Below are positions 37,895-46,593 of a stretch of 64,000 nucleotides of DNA, in pieces; the stretch's first letter is position 1, and each line of letters opens with the position of its first letter. The translations under genes and the position numbers were made by a program. This DNA comes from JAOUJD01 sp963726405. Its GTDB lineage: Bacteria; Pseudomonadota; Gammaproteobacteria; Burkholderiales; Burkholderiaceae_F. The notes beneath the pieces are model-generated. The model was not told the DNA's origin. It did not search any database and saw only the letters and a program-made list of their open reading frames with translations. Location: the NCBI GenBank assembly GCA_963726405.1, contig CAVSCF010000015.1, positions 106,813 through 170,812 of the forward strand. Reading direction: 5' to 3'.

Positions 37895-38434
37895 TCAGAC
37901 GCCGATCGCCGCAAACGCGGGCGAGCGCGCCAGTTCGCGCAGGTCGAGCTCGGTGAAGCCGGCGCCATCGGCGTCGCGGTAACGCACCTGCTCCCAGTTG
38001 GCGGCAGCTTCGCCGGCCGGTGGCAGTGCGGTCAGGTCCTTCACGTTACGAATGCCGAATGCGCGCGTGATCAGGATGGCGGCGTTCACGCCCAGCCCTT
38101 CTCCGAACACGAGGACCTGCTGCCCCTGGTCCGGCGGCAAGGGGGTGCGACCGGACATGTGAAGCAGGTCCACCACGCCGACGAGCCGGCCGCGCACGTT
38201 GGCCAGTCCGCGATACCACGGCTTGGTCCATGGCACCCGGGCGATTTCCGGCAAGGGCACGATCTCGCCAGCCATGCCCATGTCGACGAGGAAGTTCTCC
38301 GCGCCCGCGCGTACGGCGAGCCGCGTCGGTTCGGTCGGAAGACCCGGTGCGTCCCTCAGCTTCTGCGCGAGGTTCGTCGAGAACTCGCGCAGCTTCACGA
38401 GCTGCCTGGCGCTGGCTTCGGTTCCGGTGGCCAT
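37895..38434 (-). CDS. pilI: PilI CheW-like coupling protein
   Basis: CheW-domain adaptor of 179 residues linking PilJ to the ChpA kinase. Family features are LVDMGMAGEIVPLPEIARVP, WYRGLANVRGRLVGVVDLLH and VLVFGEGLGVNAAILITRAF. It is 15 bases downstream of pilH and 125 bases upstream of pilJ, in the standard pilG-pilH-pilI-pilJ order. No enzymatic activity is expected. Confidence 0.93.
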   Translation of the reverse strand: MATGTEASARQLVKLREFSTNLAQKLRDAPGLPTEPTRLAVRAGAENFLVDMGMAGEIVPLPEIARVPWTKPWYRGLANVRGRLVGVVDLLHMSGRTPLPPDQGQQVLVFGEGLGVNAAILITRAFGIRNVKDLTALPPAGEAAANWEQVRYRDADGAGFTELDLRELARSPAFAAIGV

Positions 38435-38449
38435 GGGAGGTGGTGGCGA

Positions 38450-38815
38450 TCAGCCGAGCGCGGCGATCTTCTCGAGGAGTTCTTCCGGCTTGACGGGCTT
38501 GACGATGTAGTCGCGCGCGCCCTGCCGCAGGCCCCAGATGCGATCGGTCTGCTGGTTCTTGCTGGTGCACATGATGATCGGAATGCCTTGCGTGGCCGGG
38601 TCCTTCGACAGGGCCCGCGTGAGCTGGAACCCGTTCTGGCCCGGCATGACGACGTCCATCAGGATCAGGTCCGGCACGATCGCCTTCACCTTCATCATCG
38701 CTTCCTCCGCGTTCTCGGCCGCGGACACGGCGAACCCGTTCTTCGTCAGCAGCTCCGTCAGGAAGAAACGCTCCGTGGGCGAATCGTCGACGACCAGCAC
38801 CTTCTTCACGCTCAT
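38450..38815 (-). CDS. pilH: PilH response regulator
   Basis: Stand-alone receiver domain of 121 residues. VKKVLVVDDSPTERFFLTEL has the acidic pocket, LILMDVVMPGQNGFQLTRAL the phospho-acceptor Asp, and PIIMCTSKNQQTDRIWGLRQ and YIVKPVKPEELL the conserved Thr/Ser and Lys. The frame opens at 38830, but the ATG at 38815 gives the usual MSVKKVLVVDD start and has GGGGA upstream. In Pseudomonas PilH opposes PilG in controlling pilus extension and retraction. Confidence 0.94.
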   Translation of the reverse strand: MSVKKVLVVDDSPTERFFLTELLTKNGFAVSAAENAEEAMMKVKAIVPDLILMDVVMPGQNGFQLTRALSKDPATQGIPIIMCTSKNQQTDRIWGLRQGARDYIVKPVKPEELLEKIAALG

Positions 38816-38837
38816 GGGTGTTCCCCGCACTTCCTCA

Positions 38838-39230
38838 TCAGTTCATCGAATGCTGTCGCACGGCGGTCAGCAGGCTGTCCTTCGTGAACGGCTTCGTCAG
38901 GTACTCGCTCGACCCGACCATGCGACCGCGCGCGCGGTCGAACAGGCCATCCTTCGACGACAGCATCACGACCGGCGTCTTGTGGAAACGCGGGCTGCGC
39001 TTGATCAGCGCGCAGGTCTGGTAGCCGTCGAGCCGCGGCATCAGGATGTCGCAGAAGATGATGTTCGGCTGGTGGTCATTGATCTTCGAGAGTGCCTCGA
39101 AGCCGTCCTGCGCCAGGATGACCTGGCAACCGGCCTGGTTCAGGAAGATCTCCGCGCTGCGGCGGATGGTGTTCGAGTCATCGATCACCATCACCTTCTT
39201 TCCGCGGATGTCCGTGAAGTCTGCGGGCAT
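38838..39230 (-). CDS. pilG: PilG response regulator
   Basis: Stand-alone receiver of 130 residues and first gene of the Chp operon. KKVMVIDDSNTIRRSAEIFL, IIFCDILMPRLDGYQTCALI (phospho-acceptor Asp), TPVVMLSSKDGLFDRARGRM and SSEYLTKPFTKDSLL are typical PilG sequence. It is followed by pilH after 22 bases. The operon promoter should lie in 39231-39397, where no clear -35/-10 pair was recognised. Confidence 0.94.
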   Translation of the reverse strand: MPADFTDIRGKKVMVIDDSNTIRRSAEIFLNQAGCQVILAQDGFEALSKINDHQPNIIFCDILMPRLDGYQTCALIKRSPRFHKTPVVMLSSKDGLFDRARGRMVGSSEYLTKPFTKDSLLTAVRQHSMN

Positions 39231-39397
39231 GTCGTCTCGTCCCTCGTTACACGACCGCCCCGCCGCGACCCGCCTCTAACGCCGACCGGACTCGCCGGAC
39301 CCGCTGGGCATGGAATCGCGGACGATACGATCGACCGATCCTGGAGTTGTACCGGAAGGCGCCATGGGCAACCGCTTTGAATACGGCAGTTCCCCGG

Positions 39398-39580
39398 TCA
39401 GATTTCGACCATTTCGAAATCTTCCTTGCGGGCGCCGCATTCAGGACAGGTCCAGTTCGGAGGAATGTCTTCCCATCGGGTCCCCGGCGCGATGCCGTCG
39501 TCTGGCAGGCCGGCGGCTTCGTCATAGATCCAGCCGCAAATGAGGCACATCCAGGTCTTGGTCGCCACGCTTGTCGTCAT
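39398..39580 (-). CDS. rubA: Rubredoxin
   Basis: Small iron protein of 60 residues, electron carrier. Two CxxC metal sites are present, CLICGWIYDEAAGLPDDGIA and WTCPECGARKEDFEMVEI, with a short N-terminal extension. It stands alone upstream of the pilG operon, on the same strand with a 167-base gap. Its redox partner is not visible in the window. Rubredoxin beside pilG and opposite thiD is a recurrent betaproteobacterial arrangement as far as I recall. Confidence 0.95.
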   Translation of the reverse strand: MTTSVATKTWMCLICGWIYDEAAGLPDDGIAPGTRWEDIPPNWTCPECGARKEDFEMVEI

Positions 39581-39789
39581 CGCATCGGAAACAGCAAGTC
39601 AACGGTTAAAATCAAACACTTAGCGCAGCATCATAACGTGGCACGAAAGGTAATCGCTACCACCTTCGCGCTACGGAATCCGGACCGCACACAACGATGC
39701 GGACGTGCGCGAGCCAGTGGAGCGCAGGGAACCCCTGGATTGCAGGTGAGTAGCATGCTGACTCGCAGGATCACCGCGCGCAGAGCGCA

Positions 39790-40659
39790 ATGCCGTTGAC
39801 CATGTCTTCGTTGCCCGTCGTCCTTACTTTCGGTCTGTCTGATCCCACCGGCGCGGCCGGCGTGCAGGCGGACCAGCTCGCCTGCGCCAGCATGGGCTGC
39901 CACCCGGCGACCGTGGTGACGGCGATCGCGACCACCGGGCGCGAGGACGGCGACGACTGGCTCGCCATCGAGGCGGACCTCATCGAGGTGCAGGCGAAGT
40001 CGGTGCTGCAGAACATGCCAGTCGCGGCGTTCAAGGTCGGCGCACTGGCGACCGCGGACCAGGTGCAACCCGTCGCGGAGGCGCTTGCCGATTTCTCCGA
40101 CGTGCCCGTCGTGCTCGATCCCGTGCTCGACCACTCCGGCGGCGAAGAGTGGGAGGACGACGACCTCGTCGATGCGATCCGCGAACTGCTGCTGCCGCAG
40201 ACCACCGTCATCACTCTCAGCCTCACGCAGGCGCGCGCGTTCGCCGCCGCGGGCGAACCCGGCGAAGAAGCGGAATCGTTTTCAGCCGCCGACTGCGCGG
40301 GCCACCTCATCGACGGCGGCGCCGAATACGCGCTGATCACCGACGCCGAACCGGGTCAGACGGTGCTCGTGAACATGCTCTTCGACGAATCCGGTCTCGT
40401 GCGCCGCGATGCGATGCCGCGCATCGCTCATCCGGCCGGGGGCCAGTTCCGCGGCACCGGCGACACCCTGTCCGCGGGCCTCGCCGGCCTGCTCGCCCAG
40501 GGCATCGACGTGCCGGAGGCGGTTCAGGAGGCGTCCCAGTACACGACCGCGGCGCTGATGCATGCGTTTTCCACCGGGCTCGGCGTGGCGGTCCCCGATC
40601 GTCTCTTCTGGGCGGGCGACGATGAGGATGAGGACGAAGGCGTCAGGGATGCCAACTGA
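39790..40659 (+). CDS. thiD: Hydroxymethylpyrimidine / phosphomethylpyrimidine kinase
   Basis: Ribokinase-fold kinase of 289 residues that phosphorylates HMP and HMP-P for thiamine synthesis. The N-terminal motif reads FGLSDPTGAAGVQADQLACA, a betaproteobacterial version of the usual SDSGGGAGIQAD. ASMGCHPATVVTAIATTGRE, PVVLDPVLDHSGGEEWEDDD and the C-terminal anion-hole motif FRGTGDTLSAGLAGLLAQGI follow. The tail is acidic (GDDEDEDEG). Either ATG 39790 or 39802 could start it. Its stop overlaps the thiE start, so the two are coupled. No TPP riboswitch was recognised in the 209 bases upstream. Confidence 0.9.
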   Translation: MPLTMSSLPVVLTFGLSDPTGAAGVQADQLACASMGCHPATVVTAIATTGREDGDDWLAIEADLIEVQAKSVLQNMPVAAFKVGALATADQVQPVAEALADFSDVPVVLDPVLDHSGGEEWEDDDLVDAIRELLLPQTTVITLSLTQARAFAAAGEPGEEAESFSAADCAGHLIDGGAEYALITDAEPGQTVLVNMLFDESGLVRRDAMPRIAHPAGGQFRGTGDTLSAGLAGLLAQGIDVPEAVQEASQYTTAALMHAFSTGLGVAVPDRLFWAGDDEDEDEGVRDAN

Positions 40660-41323
40660 CCGCTCCCGCATCGCCGGCGTCTACCTGTTGACGCCCGACG
40701 CCACGGGCGCGGCGTTCGACCGGGTGCTCGCGATCGTCGACGCGGCCCTCACCGCCGGGGTGAAAGTCGTCCAGTACCGCAACAAGGTCGCTGATGAACG
40801 CGAACGCGAACGGCAGGCAATCGCGATCGTGCAGCTCGTCAAGTCGGCAGGCGGGCTGGCGATCGTCAACGACCGGCCGGGCCTTGCCGCCGCCGCCGGC
40901 GCCGACGGCGTGCATCTCGGCCGCGACGACGGCGACGTCGGCGAAGCGCGCCGCCTGCTGCCGGAGGCGCTGATCGGCGTTTCCTGTTACGACCAGCTCA
41001 GTCGCGCCGAGCAGGCCGTCGCAGACGGCGCGGACGCGATCGCATTCGGCTCGATGTTCCCCTCGAGCACGAAACCCGGCGCTGTGCACGCATCGCTCGA
41101 ATTGCTGCGGAGCGCGCGCCGCCGATGGCCGACGCGGCGCGTGATCGCGATCGGCGGCATCGACAGTGGCAACATCCACGAGGTGGCGGAAGCAGGCGCC
41201 CACGCCGCCGCACTGATCAGCGCCGTGTTCGAGGCCGAGGACCCGCGCCGCGCCGCAGGCCAGCTGGTGCACTTGTTCAACGAAGGACAACAACGACATG
41301 AATCGCAACGAGCAGCTGTTTGA
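40649..41323 (+). CDS. thiE: Thiamine phosphate synthase
   Basis: TIM-barrel enzyme of 224 residues joining HMP-PP and thiazole phosphate. Motifs: VKVVQYRNKVADERERERQA, LAIVNDRPGLAAAAGADGVH, LGRDDGDVGEARRLL, IGVSCYDQLSRAEQAVADGA, AFGSMFPSSTKPGA and VIAIGGIDSGNIHEVAEAGA. The ATG at 40649 overlaps the thiD stop; a longer frame from 40562 is out of register with thiD and rejected. The C-terminus overlaps the hemL start by 26 bases, so thiD-thiE-hemL read as one unit. Confidence 0.93.
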   Translation: MPTDRSRIAGVYLLTPDATGAAFDRVLAIVDAALTAGVKVVQYRNKVADERERERQAIAIVQLVKSAGGLAIVNDRPGLAAAAGADGVHLGRDDGDVGEARRLLPEALIGVSCYDQLSRAEQAVADGADAIAFGSMFPSSTKPGAVHASLELLRSARRRWPTRRVIAIGGIDSGNIHEVAEAGAHAAALISAVFEAEDPRRAAGQLVHLFNEGQQRHESQRAAV

Positions 41324-42602
41324 ACGCGCACAGAAATGCATCCCGGGCGGCGTGAACTCTCCCGTCCGCGCGTTCCGCTCGGTGGGCGGCACTCCGCGCT
41401 TCATCGCGCGTGCCGACGGCCCGTACTTCTGGGATGCCGACGGCAAGCGCTACATCGACTACATCGGCTCGTGGGGACCGATGATCCTCGGCCATGGCCA
41501 TCCCGAGGTCGTGCGCGCGGTCCAGGAGGCGGCGGCGCGCGGGCTGTCCTTCGGCGCGCCGACCGAGGCCGAAGTGGAAATGGCCGAAGAACTGCTGAAA
41601 CTGGTGCCGTCGATGGAGCAGCTGAGGCTCGTCTCGTCCGGCACGGAAGCGGCGATGAGCGCGATTCGCCTCGCACGTGGCGCCGCGGGCGGTGGCAAGG
41701 GCCGGCGCAAGATCGTCAAGTTCGAAGGCTGCTACCACGGCCACGCCGACAGCCTGCTCGTGAAGGCGGGCTCGGGCCTGCTGACGTTCGGCAACCCGAG
41801 CAGCGCCGGGGTGCCGGCCGAGATCACGCAGCACACGCTCGTGCTCGACTACAACGACCCGCAACAACTCGAGGACGCGTTCCGGCAGCACGGCGATGAC
41901 ATCGCGTGCGTGATCGTGGAGCCCGTCGCGGGCAACATGAACCTCGTGCGCTCAACGCCTGAGTTCCTGAACACGATGCGGACGCTGTGCACGCGGCACG
42001 GTGCCGTCCTGATCTTCGACGAGGTGATGTCCGGCTTTCGCGTCGCGCTCGGCGGCGCGCAGTCGCTGTACGGGATCGACCCGGACGTCACCGTGCTGGG
42101 CAAGGTGATCGGCGGCGGCATGCCGGTCGCGGCTTTCGGCGGCAAGCGCGACGTGATGAAGCACCTGGCGCCGCTCGGAGGCGTGTATCAGGCCGGCACC
42201 CTGTCCGGCAACCCGGTCGCCGTCGCGTGCGGGATGGCCACGCTGAAGCTGATCCAGCAGCCCGGTTTCTATGACCGGCTGGGGGCACGAACCGAACAAT
42301 TGATCGCGGGACTGCAGCGCGTCGCGCGCGAGGCGGCGCCTGCCATTGCCTTTGCCGGAGACACCGTTGGAGGGATGTTCGGCCTCTATTTCGCTGCCAG
42401 AATCCCGGGGAGCTACGCCGAGGTGATGCAGGGCGACAAGGAGCGCTTCAACCGCTTCTTTCATGCGATGCTGGACCGCGGCGTCTATCTGGCGCCGTCG
42501 GCCTTCGAAGCCGGTTTCGTCTCGATTGCGCACGACGAGGCCGTGATCGAAGCAACCCTCACCGCAGCACGGGATGCTTTCCGGACGATTGCGGGGCCCT
42601 GA
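41298..42602 (+). CDS. hemL: Glutamate-1-semialdehyde 2,1-aminomutase
   Basis: PLP enzyme of 434 residues making 5-aminolevulinate in the C5 heme pathway. MNRNEQLFERAQKCIPGGVN is the classical start, followed by SPVRAFRSVGGTPRFIARAD, GHGHPEVV, LVSSGTEAAMSAIRLARGAA, GCYHGHADSLLVKAGSGLLT, LIFDEVMSGFRVALGGAQ and the PLP lysine in TVLGKVIGGGMPVAAFGGKR, then GGVYQAGTLSGNPVAVACGM. Full length and intact. It overlaps thiE and is followed by dsbD after 71 bases. Confidence 0.97.
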   Translation: MNRNEQLFERAQKCIPGGVNSPVRAFRSVGGTPRFIARADGPYFWDADGKRYIDYIGSWGPMILGHGHPEVVRAVQEAAARGLSFGAPTEAEVEMAEELLKLVPSMEQLRLVSSGTEAAMSAIRLARGAAGGGKGRRKIVKFEGCYHGHADSLLVKAGSGLLTFGNPSSAGVPAEITQHTLVLDYNDPQQLEDAFRQHGDDIACVIVEPVAGNMNLVRSTPEFLNTMRTLCTRHGAVLIFDEVMSGFRVALGGAQSLYGIDPDVTVLGKVIGGGMPVAAFGGKRDVMKHLAPLGGVYQAGTLSGNPVAVACGMATLKLIQQPGFYDRLGARTEQLIAGLQRVAREAAPAIAFAGDTVGGMFGLYFAARIPGSYAEVMQGDKERFNRFFHAMLDRGVYLAPSAFEAGFVSIAHDEAVIEATLTAARDAFRTIAGP

Positions 42603-42673
42603 CTTGCGGTAGAACAATCCATCCCCTCCCTTAAAGAGGGAACTTGGCCGCTTCCGGCCGGGACCAAAGAACA

Positions 42674-44794
42674 ATGCACTCATTGCTGACCCTTCTTTTC
42701 GCGCTCGTCGCCTTGGTGGCCCAGCCGGCAGTTGCGCAGTCGCTGCCGCGCTTCGGTGCTCCAGAGAAGCACGTGGACGCGGAACTGATCGCTGCCACGG
42801 ACGCCGTCGTTCCCGGCCAGGCGCTCACCGTCGCGCTGAAGCTGAAGCACGAGCACGAGTGGCACACGTATTGGCAGGTGCCGGGGGACTCGGGGCTGCC
42901 GACGCGGATCGAGTGGCTCCTGCCGGCAGGCTTCACTGCCGGGCCGATCGAGTGGCCGCATCCCAAGCGGCTTCCCGCCGGTCCGCTCGTGAACTTCGGG
43001 TATGAGGGCGAGACCCTGCTGCTCACGACCATCAAGGTGCCCGCCGACCTCCCCGTCGGCGGCAAGGTGACCCTCGCCGGCAAGGCGGAATGGCTGGAGT
43101 GCAAGGACGTCTGCATCCCGGGGAGCAGCGACATCGCGCTGACCCTGCCGGTGAAGGCGGCGGCCGGTCCGTCGGCCTCGGCCGGTCTTTTCGACGCCAC
43201 GCGAAGCCGTGTTCCGCAGCCGCTCGCCGGATTCGCGGGTCAGGGAACGATCGACGGCGCGCGCATCAAGCTCAGCTTTGCGCTGCCGGCTGGCAAGGCG
43301 GCGACTCGGCTCGAATTCTTCCCGGTAGAGGAAGGCCGGATCGAAGCGGCGGCGCCGCAGGTGCTCAAGCGCGAGGGCGATGCCGTCGAGCTGTACCTCA
43401 CCGCCGCCCAGCCGGTGAAGGCGGATGCCAAGGCCATCAAGGGCGTACTGGTGGCCAACGGCGGCCCGGGCTCGGGTGGCTGGGTGGCCAGTGTCGACAT
43501 GCCGATGGTCCCCGGCGCGGTTGCGCCGGTGGCATCAGGCGCAGGAGCAACGAGCACCGCGCCCACGATGACGCTCGTCGCAGCCCTCGGGGCCGCCTTC
43601 CTCGGTGGCTTGATCCTGAACCTGATGCCGTGCGTCTTCCCCGTGCTTTCGCTGAAGCTGATCGGACTGGCGCAACACCGCACGCACTCCGGCCCGATGG
43701 CCGCCCATGGCATCGCCTTCGCCGCGGGCGTCGTGCTGTCGTTCGTGCTGCTGGCCGGCCTGTTGATCGCGCTCCAGCAGGCGGGCAGCGCGCTTGGCTG
43801 GGGCTTCCAGTTGCAGACGCCGTGGGTGGTCGCCAGCCTGACGGTGCTGTTCTTCCTGATCGGCCTCAACCTGCTCGGCGTTTACGAATTCACGTTCGGC
43901 AGCGGTGTGGCCAATACCCGCGCGGCGGACAACCTCACGGCGAAATCGGACTGGCGCGGCAGCTTCGGCACGGGCGTGCTGGCCGTCATCGTCGCCTCGC
44001 CGTGCACGGCGCCCTTCATGAGCGCGGCGCTTGGCTATGCGATCACGCAGCCGGCGGCCGTTTCGCTGTCGGTGTTCGCGGCACTCGGTGTCGGCATGGC
44101 CACGCCGTACCTGCTGCTGACCCTGTTCCCCGCGCTGCTCGCGAAGCTTCCGCGTCCCGGACGCTGGATGGAACTGTTCAAGCAGTTCATGGCGTTCCCG
44201 ATGTTCGCGACGTGCGTGTGGCTGATGTGGGTCCTTGCCCAGCAGGTCGACGCCGGCGGGGTCGCGCTCGCGCTCGGCGTACTGGTCGCCATTGGCTTCA
44301 CCGTATGGGCAGTGGGGCTCTCGCAGCGTGGCGCCTACGTGTTCCGCTGGGTCGCACTCGCCGGCGCGGTGGCGGCGGCATTGACGTTCGTCCCACTCGC
44401 AACCTCCGAGCCGGCCGCGCAGGCCAAGGGATCGAGCGCCACCGGCTGGGTCGAGTACTCGCCCGAAAAACTCGCGCAACTGACGGGTGAAGGCAAGGCG
44501 GTGTTCGTCGATTTCACGGCGGCCTGGTGCGTGACCTGCCAGGTCAACAAGCGCGTTGCGTTGAACACGGACAAGGTCGTCGGCCGCTTCGCTTCGGAGG
44601 GCATCGTGCGGATGAAGGCCGACTGGACCAACCGTGACGAGCGCATCACGAAGGCGCTGGCGCAGTTCGGCCGCAATGGAGTGCCGCTCTACGTGCTCTA
44701 TGACACGAGCGGCAAGCCGACGGTATTGCCGGAAATCCTGACGGAGGGCACGGTCCTCGCCGCGCTCGACAAGGTTAAGCTGGCCGCTCGCTGA
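42674..44794 (+). CDS. dsbD: Thiol:disulfide interchange protein, DsbD family
   Basis: Inner-membrane reductase of 706 residues that carries electrons from cytoplasmic thioredoxin to the periplasm. A signal peptide (MHSLLTLLFALVALVAQPAV) precedes an N-terminal periplasmic domain with Cys pair in WLECKDVCIPG. Eight or so membrane helices follow, with NLMPCVFPVLSLKLIGLAQH and VIVASPCTAPFMSAALGYAI carrying the transmembrane cysteines. The C-terminal thioredoxin domain has FVDFTAAWCVTCQVNKR (CVTC near residue 617) and GVPLYVLYD. The frame opens at a TTG (42644), but ATG 42674 gives the signal peptide. The N-terminal domain resembles the ScsB/DsbD-2 type more than E. coli DsbD. A secreted redoxin follows. 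Confidence 0.9.
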   Translation: MHSLLTLLFALVALVAQPAVAQSLPRFGAPEKHVDAELIAATDAVVPGQALTVALKLKHEHEWHTYWQVPGDSGLPTRIEWLLPAGFTAGPIEWPHPKRLPAGPLVNFGYEGETLLLTTIKVPADLPVGGKVTLAGKAEWLECKDVCIPGSSDIALTLPVKAAAGPSASAGLFDATRSRVPQPLAGFAGQGTIDGARIKLSFALPAGKAATRLEFFPVEEGRIEAAAPQVLKREGDAVELYLTAAQPVKADAKAIKGVLVANGGPGSGGWVASVDMPMVPGAVAPVASGAGATSTAPTMTLVAALGAAFLGGLILNLMPCVFPVLSLKLIGLAQHRTHSGPMAAHGIAFAAGVVLSFVLLAGLLIALQQAGSALGWGFQLQTPWVVASLTVLFFLIGLNLLGVYEFTFGSGVANTRAADNLTAKSDWRGSFGTGVLAVIVASPCTAPFMSAALGYAITQPAAVSLSVFAALGVGMATPYLLLTLFPALLAKLPRPGRWMELFKQFMAFPMFATCVWLMWVLAQQVDAGGVALALGVLVAIGFTVWAVGLSQRGAYVFRWVALAGAVAAALTFVPLATSEPAAQAKGSSATGWVEYSPEKLAQLTGEGKAVFVDFTAAWCVTCQVNKRVALNTDKVVGRFASEGIVRMKADWTNRDERITKALAQFGRNGVPLYVLYDTSGKPTVLPEILTEGTVLAALDKVKLAAR

Positions 44795-44824
44795 CTTCCC
44801 GTCGCCGACTCTTCTTCATCGCCG

Positions 44825-45424
44825 ATGAAATTCACTGCTGCTCTGATCGCGGCGGTTGCCGCCGTTTCCTCGTCGGCCTGGGCGGCCGCCGTGCCGGGCC
44901 AGCCCGCCCCCGCCTTCCGCGCTGTCGATGTCAGCGGGAAGCCGGTTTCCCTCGCCGACTTCCGCGGCAAGACGGTCGTGCTCGAATGGAACAACCCCAA
45001 TTGCCCGTTCGTGCAGAAGCACTACACGAGCGGGAACATGCAGGCGCTGCAGCAGAAGAACACCGCGGCGGGCGTCGTCTGGCTGGCCATCAACTCCACC
45101 ACCGAGTCGCACTCCGACTACATGGCGCCGTCGAAGCTGGCAGCGTGGTTCGGCGAGCAGAAGGCCGCGCCGACAGCCGTCGTGATGGACCCGAAGGGCG
45201 AAATCGGTCGCGCCTATGGCGCCAAGGTCACTCCGCACATGTTCGTCATCGACCCCAAGGGGACGGTCGTCTACGCAGGCGCGATCGATGACAAGCGCAG
45301 TGCCAACCCCGCGGACGTGAAGACGTCGACCAACCACGTTGCCGCGGCACTCGGCGAACTGGGATCGGGCAAAGCGGTGACGCTTGCGGCAACCACCGCG
45401 TACGGTTGCACGATCAAGTACTAG
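44825..45424 (+). CDS. Exported redoxin-domain (AhpC/TSA-like) protein
   Basis: 199 residues with a signal peptide (MKFTAALIAAVAAVSSSAWA). The mature part begins VPGQPAPAFRAVDVSGKPVS, has the peroxiredoxin-like active-site stretch LEWNNPNCPFVQKHYTSGNM with Cys60, then VVWLAINSTTESHSDYMAPS, TAVVMDPKGEIGRAYGAKVT and PHMFVIDPKGTVVYAGAIDD. This matches the PRX-like group with an NPxCPFVxKHY motif. The only other cysteine is in the tail (YGCTIKY). It lies 30 bases after dsbD, so DsbD is a plausible electron donor; the substrate is unknown. Confidence 0.82.
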   Translation: MKFTAALIAAVAAVSSSAWAAAVPGQPAPAFRAVDVSGKPVSLADFRGKTVVLEWNNPNCPFVQKHYTSGNMQALQQKNTAAGVVWLAINSTTESHSDYMAPSKLAAWFGEQKAAPTAVVMDPKGEIGRAYGAKVTPHMFVIDPKGTVVYAGAIDDKRSANPADVKTSTNHVAAALGELGSGKAVTLAATTAYGCTIKY

Positions 45425-45433
45425 CGAGCTGCT

Positions 45434-45799
45434 TCAGCCGCTGTCGTCCCCGCCCTCGGGCTTGCGCAGGGCCTGGACGATCCACCAGAGCGCCGCGCCG
45501 GTTGCACCCGCGGCGGCAATCCAGCGGGCCGTTGGCGATGCACGGAGTGCACGCACGAGCAGCCACCCGGCCGAAAGCATCCAGGGCCGCGCACCGACCC
45601 CGCGCCCCCCGGTTCCCTGACCCTGCATACCCGCCCACGAGCCGGCGAGGCGCAGCGCCAGCGCGGCGATGCCTTTCGGGCTCATCGCCACCGAGCGCAC
45701 CTGGCCGATGGCGGTCGCAATCTGGAGTCTCTGCAATGCCGCGCGCGTGCGCAGTGCGTCGCGCCGCATTGCCATGTCCTCGCGTCGCTGCCGTGTCAT
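45434..45799 (-). CDS. YqjK-like protein
   Basis: 121-residue protein, basic N-terminus (MTRQRREDMAMRRDALRTRA), then LQRLQIATAIGQVRSVAM and a hydrophobic C-terminal helix (WIAAAGATGAALWWIVQAL). Position after yqjE and the basic helical head with YqjK-like IGQV stretch suggest the third member of the yqjD-yqjE-yqjK group. ATG 45799 overlaps the yqjE stop (ATGA). Similarity is weak and the assignment rests largely on context. Function is unknown. Confidence 0.6.
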   Translation of the reverse strand: MTRQRREDMAMRRDALRTRAALQRLQIATAIGQVRSVAMSPKGIAALALRLAGSWAGMQGQGTGGRGVGARPWMLSAGWLLVRALRASPTARWIAAAGATGAALWWIVQALRKPEGGDDSG

Positions 45800-46206
45800 G
45801 CGGGCGGCCGGGACACGCCACGGAGGGCGTCGCAGTCCTGCTTCAGCTCGGCGAGCGTCGCTTGCAGCAACGGCGGAGCCGCGTGAAGCCTCGCGCGCAG
45901 CCAGGCGACGAGGCCACCGCCGGCCAGTGCGTAGATGACCGCGACGACCCCAGCCGCCGCCGAGCGGTGCGTATCCCAGAAGAGGGACACAACCCAGAGC
46001 GATCCGACGAGCAGGGCGGCGAGCACGAGCGAGACGGCCAGCAGGCCGATCAAGAGCCACCGGCCCGCGCGCTCGCGGGCCTCGGTAAGTTCCAGCGCGG
46101 CGAGTTCACCGCGCGTAACGAGGGCGGCCGCCGCCAACGCAGCCGTCTCACGCAGGCGTCCCGACGGCTGCGGTCCGCTGCCGCTCTCGTCCGGAAACGC
46201 GCTCAC
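45796..46206 (-). CDS. yqjE: YqjE family membrane protein (phage holin superfamily)
   Basis: 136 residues with two membrane helices, WLLIGLLAVSLVLAALLVGS and AAGVVAVIYALAGGGLVAWL, after a conserved helix LVTRGELAALELTEARERAG, which is characteristic of YqjE (PF07332). It starts four bases inside the end of the yqjD-like gene and overlaps the next gene. It is an inner-membrane protein of unknown function; YqjD/ElaB partners bind ribosomes in E. coli stationary phase. Confidence 0.82.
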   Translation of the reverse strand: MSAFPDESGSGPQPSGRLRETAALAAAALVTRGELAALELTEARERAGRWLLIGLLAVSLVLAALLVGSLWVVSLFWDTHRSAAAGVVAVIYALAGGGLVAWLRARLHAAPPLLQATLAELKQDCDALRGVSRPPA

Positions 46207-46505
46207 TTACGGTTGACGGCGAGGCCGACAAGGAACGCCAGGCCGGCGGCCACTCCCATCGCGGTCCACGGGTGTTCGTGGACCCAGGTGTCCGTCGCAT
46301 GCGCAGCCGCCTTGGTCTGCGCCACGGCCCGCTGCTCGAACTCATAAAGCGAGTCCTTTGCGCGGACGAGCGCGGCCTGCGCCCGGCCCCTCAGTTCCTT
46401 GGCTTCTTCGCCGGTCGCATGACCGGCCTGCCGCAACAGTTCCTCGGCATCCAGCAGTACGGCGTTGACGTCGGCCGTGACCCGCTCTTTCGTGATTCGT
46501 TCCAT
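46203..46505 (-). CDS. yqjD: DUF883 family protein (YqjD/ElaB/YgaM)
   Basis: 100 residues: a long amphipathic helix with VNAVLLDAEELLRQAGHATG and ELRGRAQAALVRAKDSLYEF, then HATDTWVHEHPWTAMGVAAG and a C-terminal membrane anchor LAFLVGLAVNRK. This is the full DUF883 pattern, including the HEHPW motif before the anchor. In E. coli these C-tail-anchored proteins associate with ribosomes. It is the first gene of the three-gene unit; upstream bases 46506-46593 hold a GGAGG ribosome site and no clear promoter. Confidence 0.88.
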   Translation of the reverse strand: MERITKERVTADVNAVLLDAEELLRQAGHATGEEAKELRGRAQAALVRAKDSLYEFEQRAVAQTKAAAHATDTWVHEHPWTAMGVAAGLAFLVGLAVNRK

Positions 46506-46593
46506 GAACCCTCCTTGGCTCGCTATTACCGCCTTTTCAAACTAGGCGGGCTGCCGAAGCGTACTTTGACGGAAGGTAAAAAGGTGACGATCG

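Noticed and set aside
28630..37982. Very long plus-strand open frames (743 and 840 codons) opposite chpA and pilJ
   Set aside because: They are antisense to well supported genes, have Arg/His/Gln-rich composition typical of high-GC shadows, and show no family motifs.
39581..39789. TPP riboswitch upstream of thiD
   Set aside because: The CUGAGA and ACCUGAUCUGG-type conserved segments are absent.
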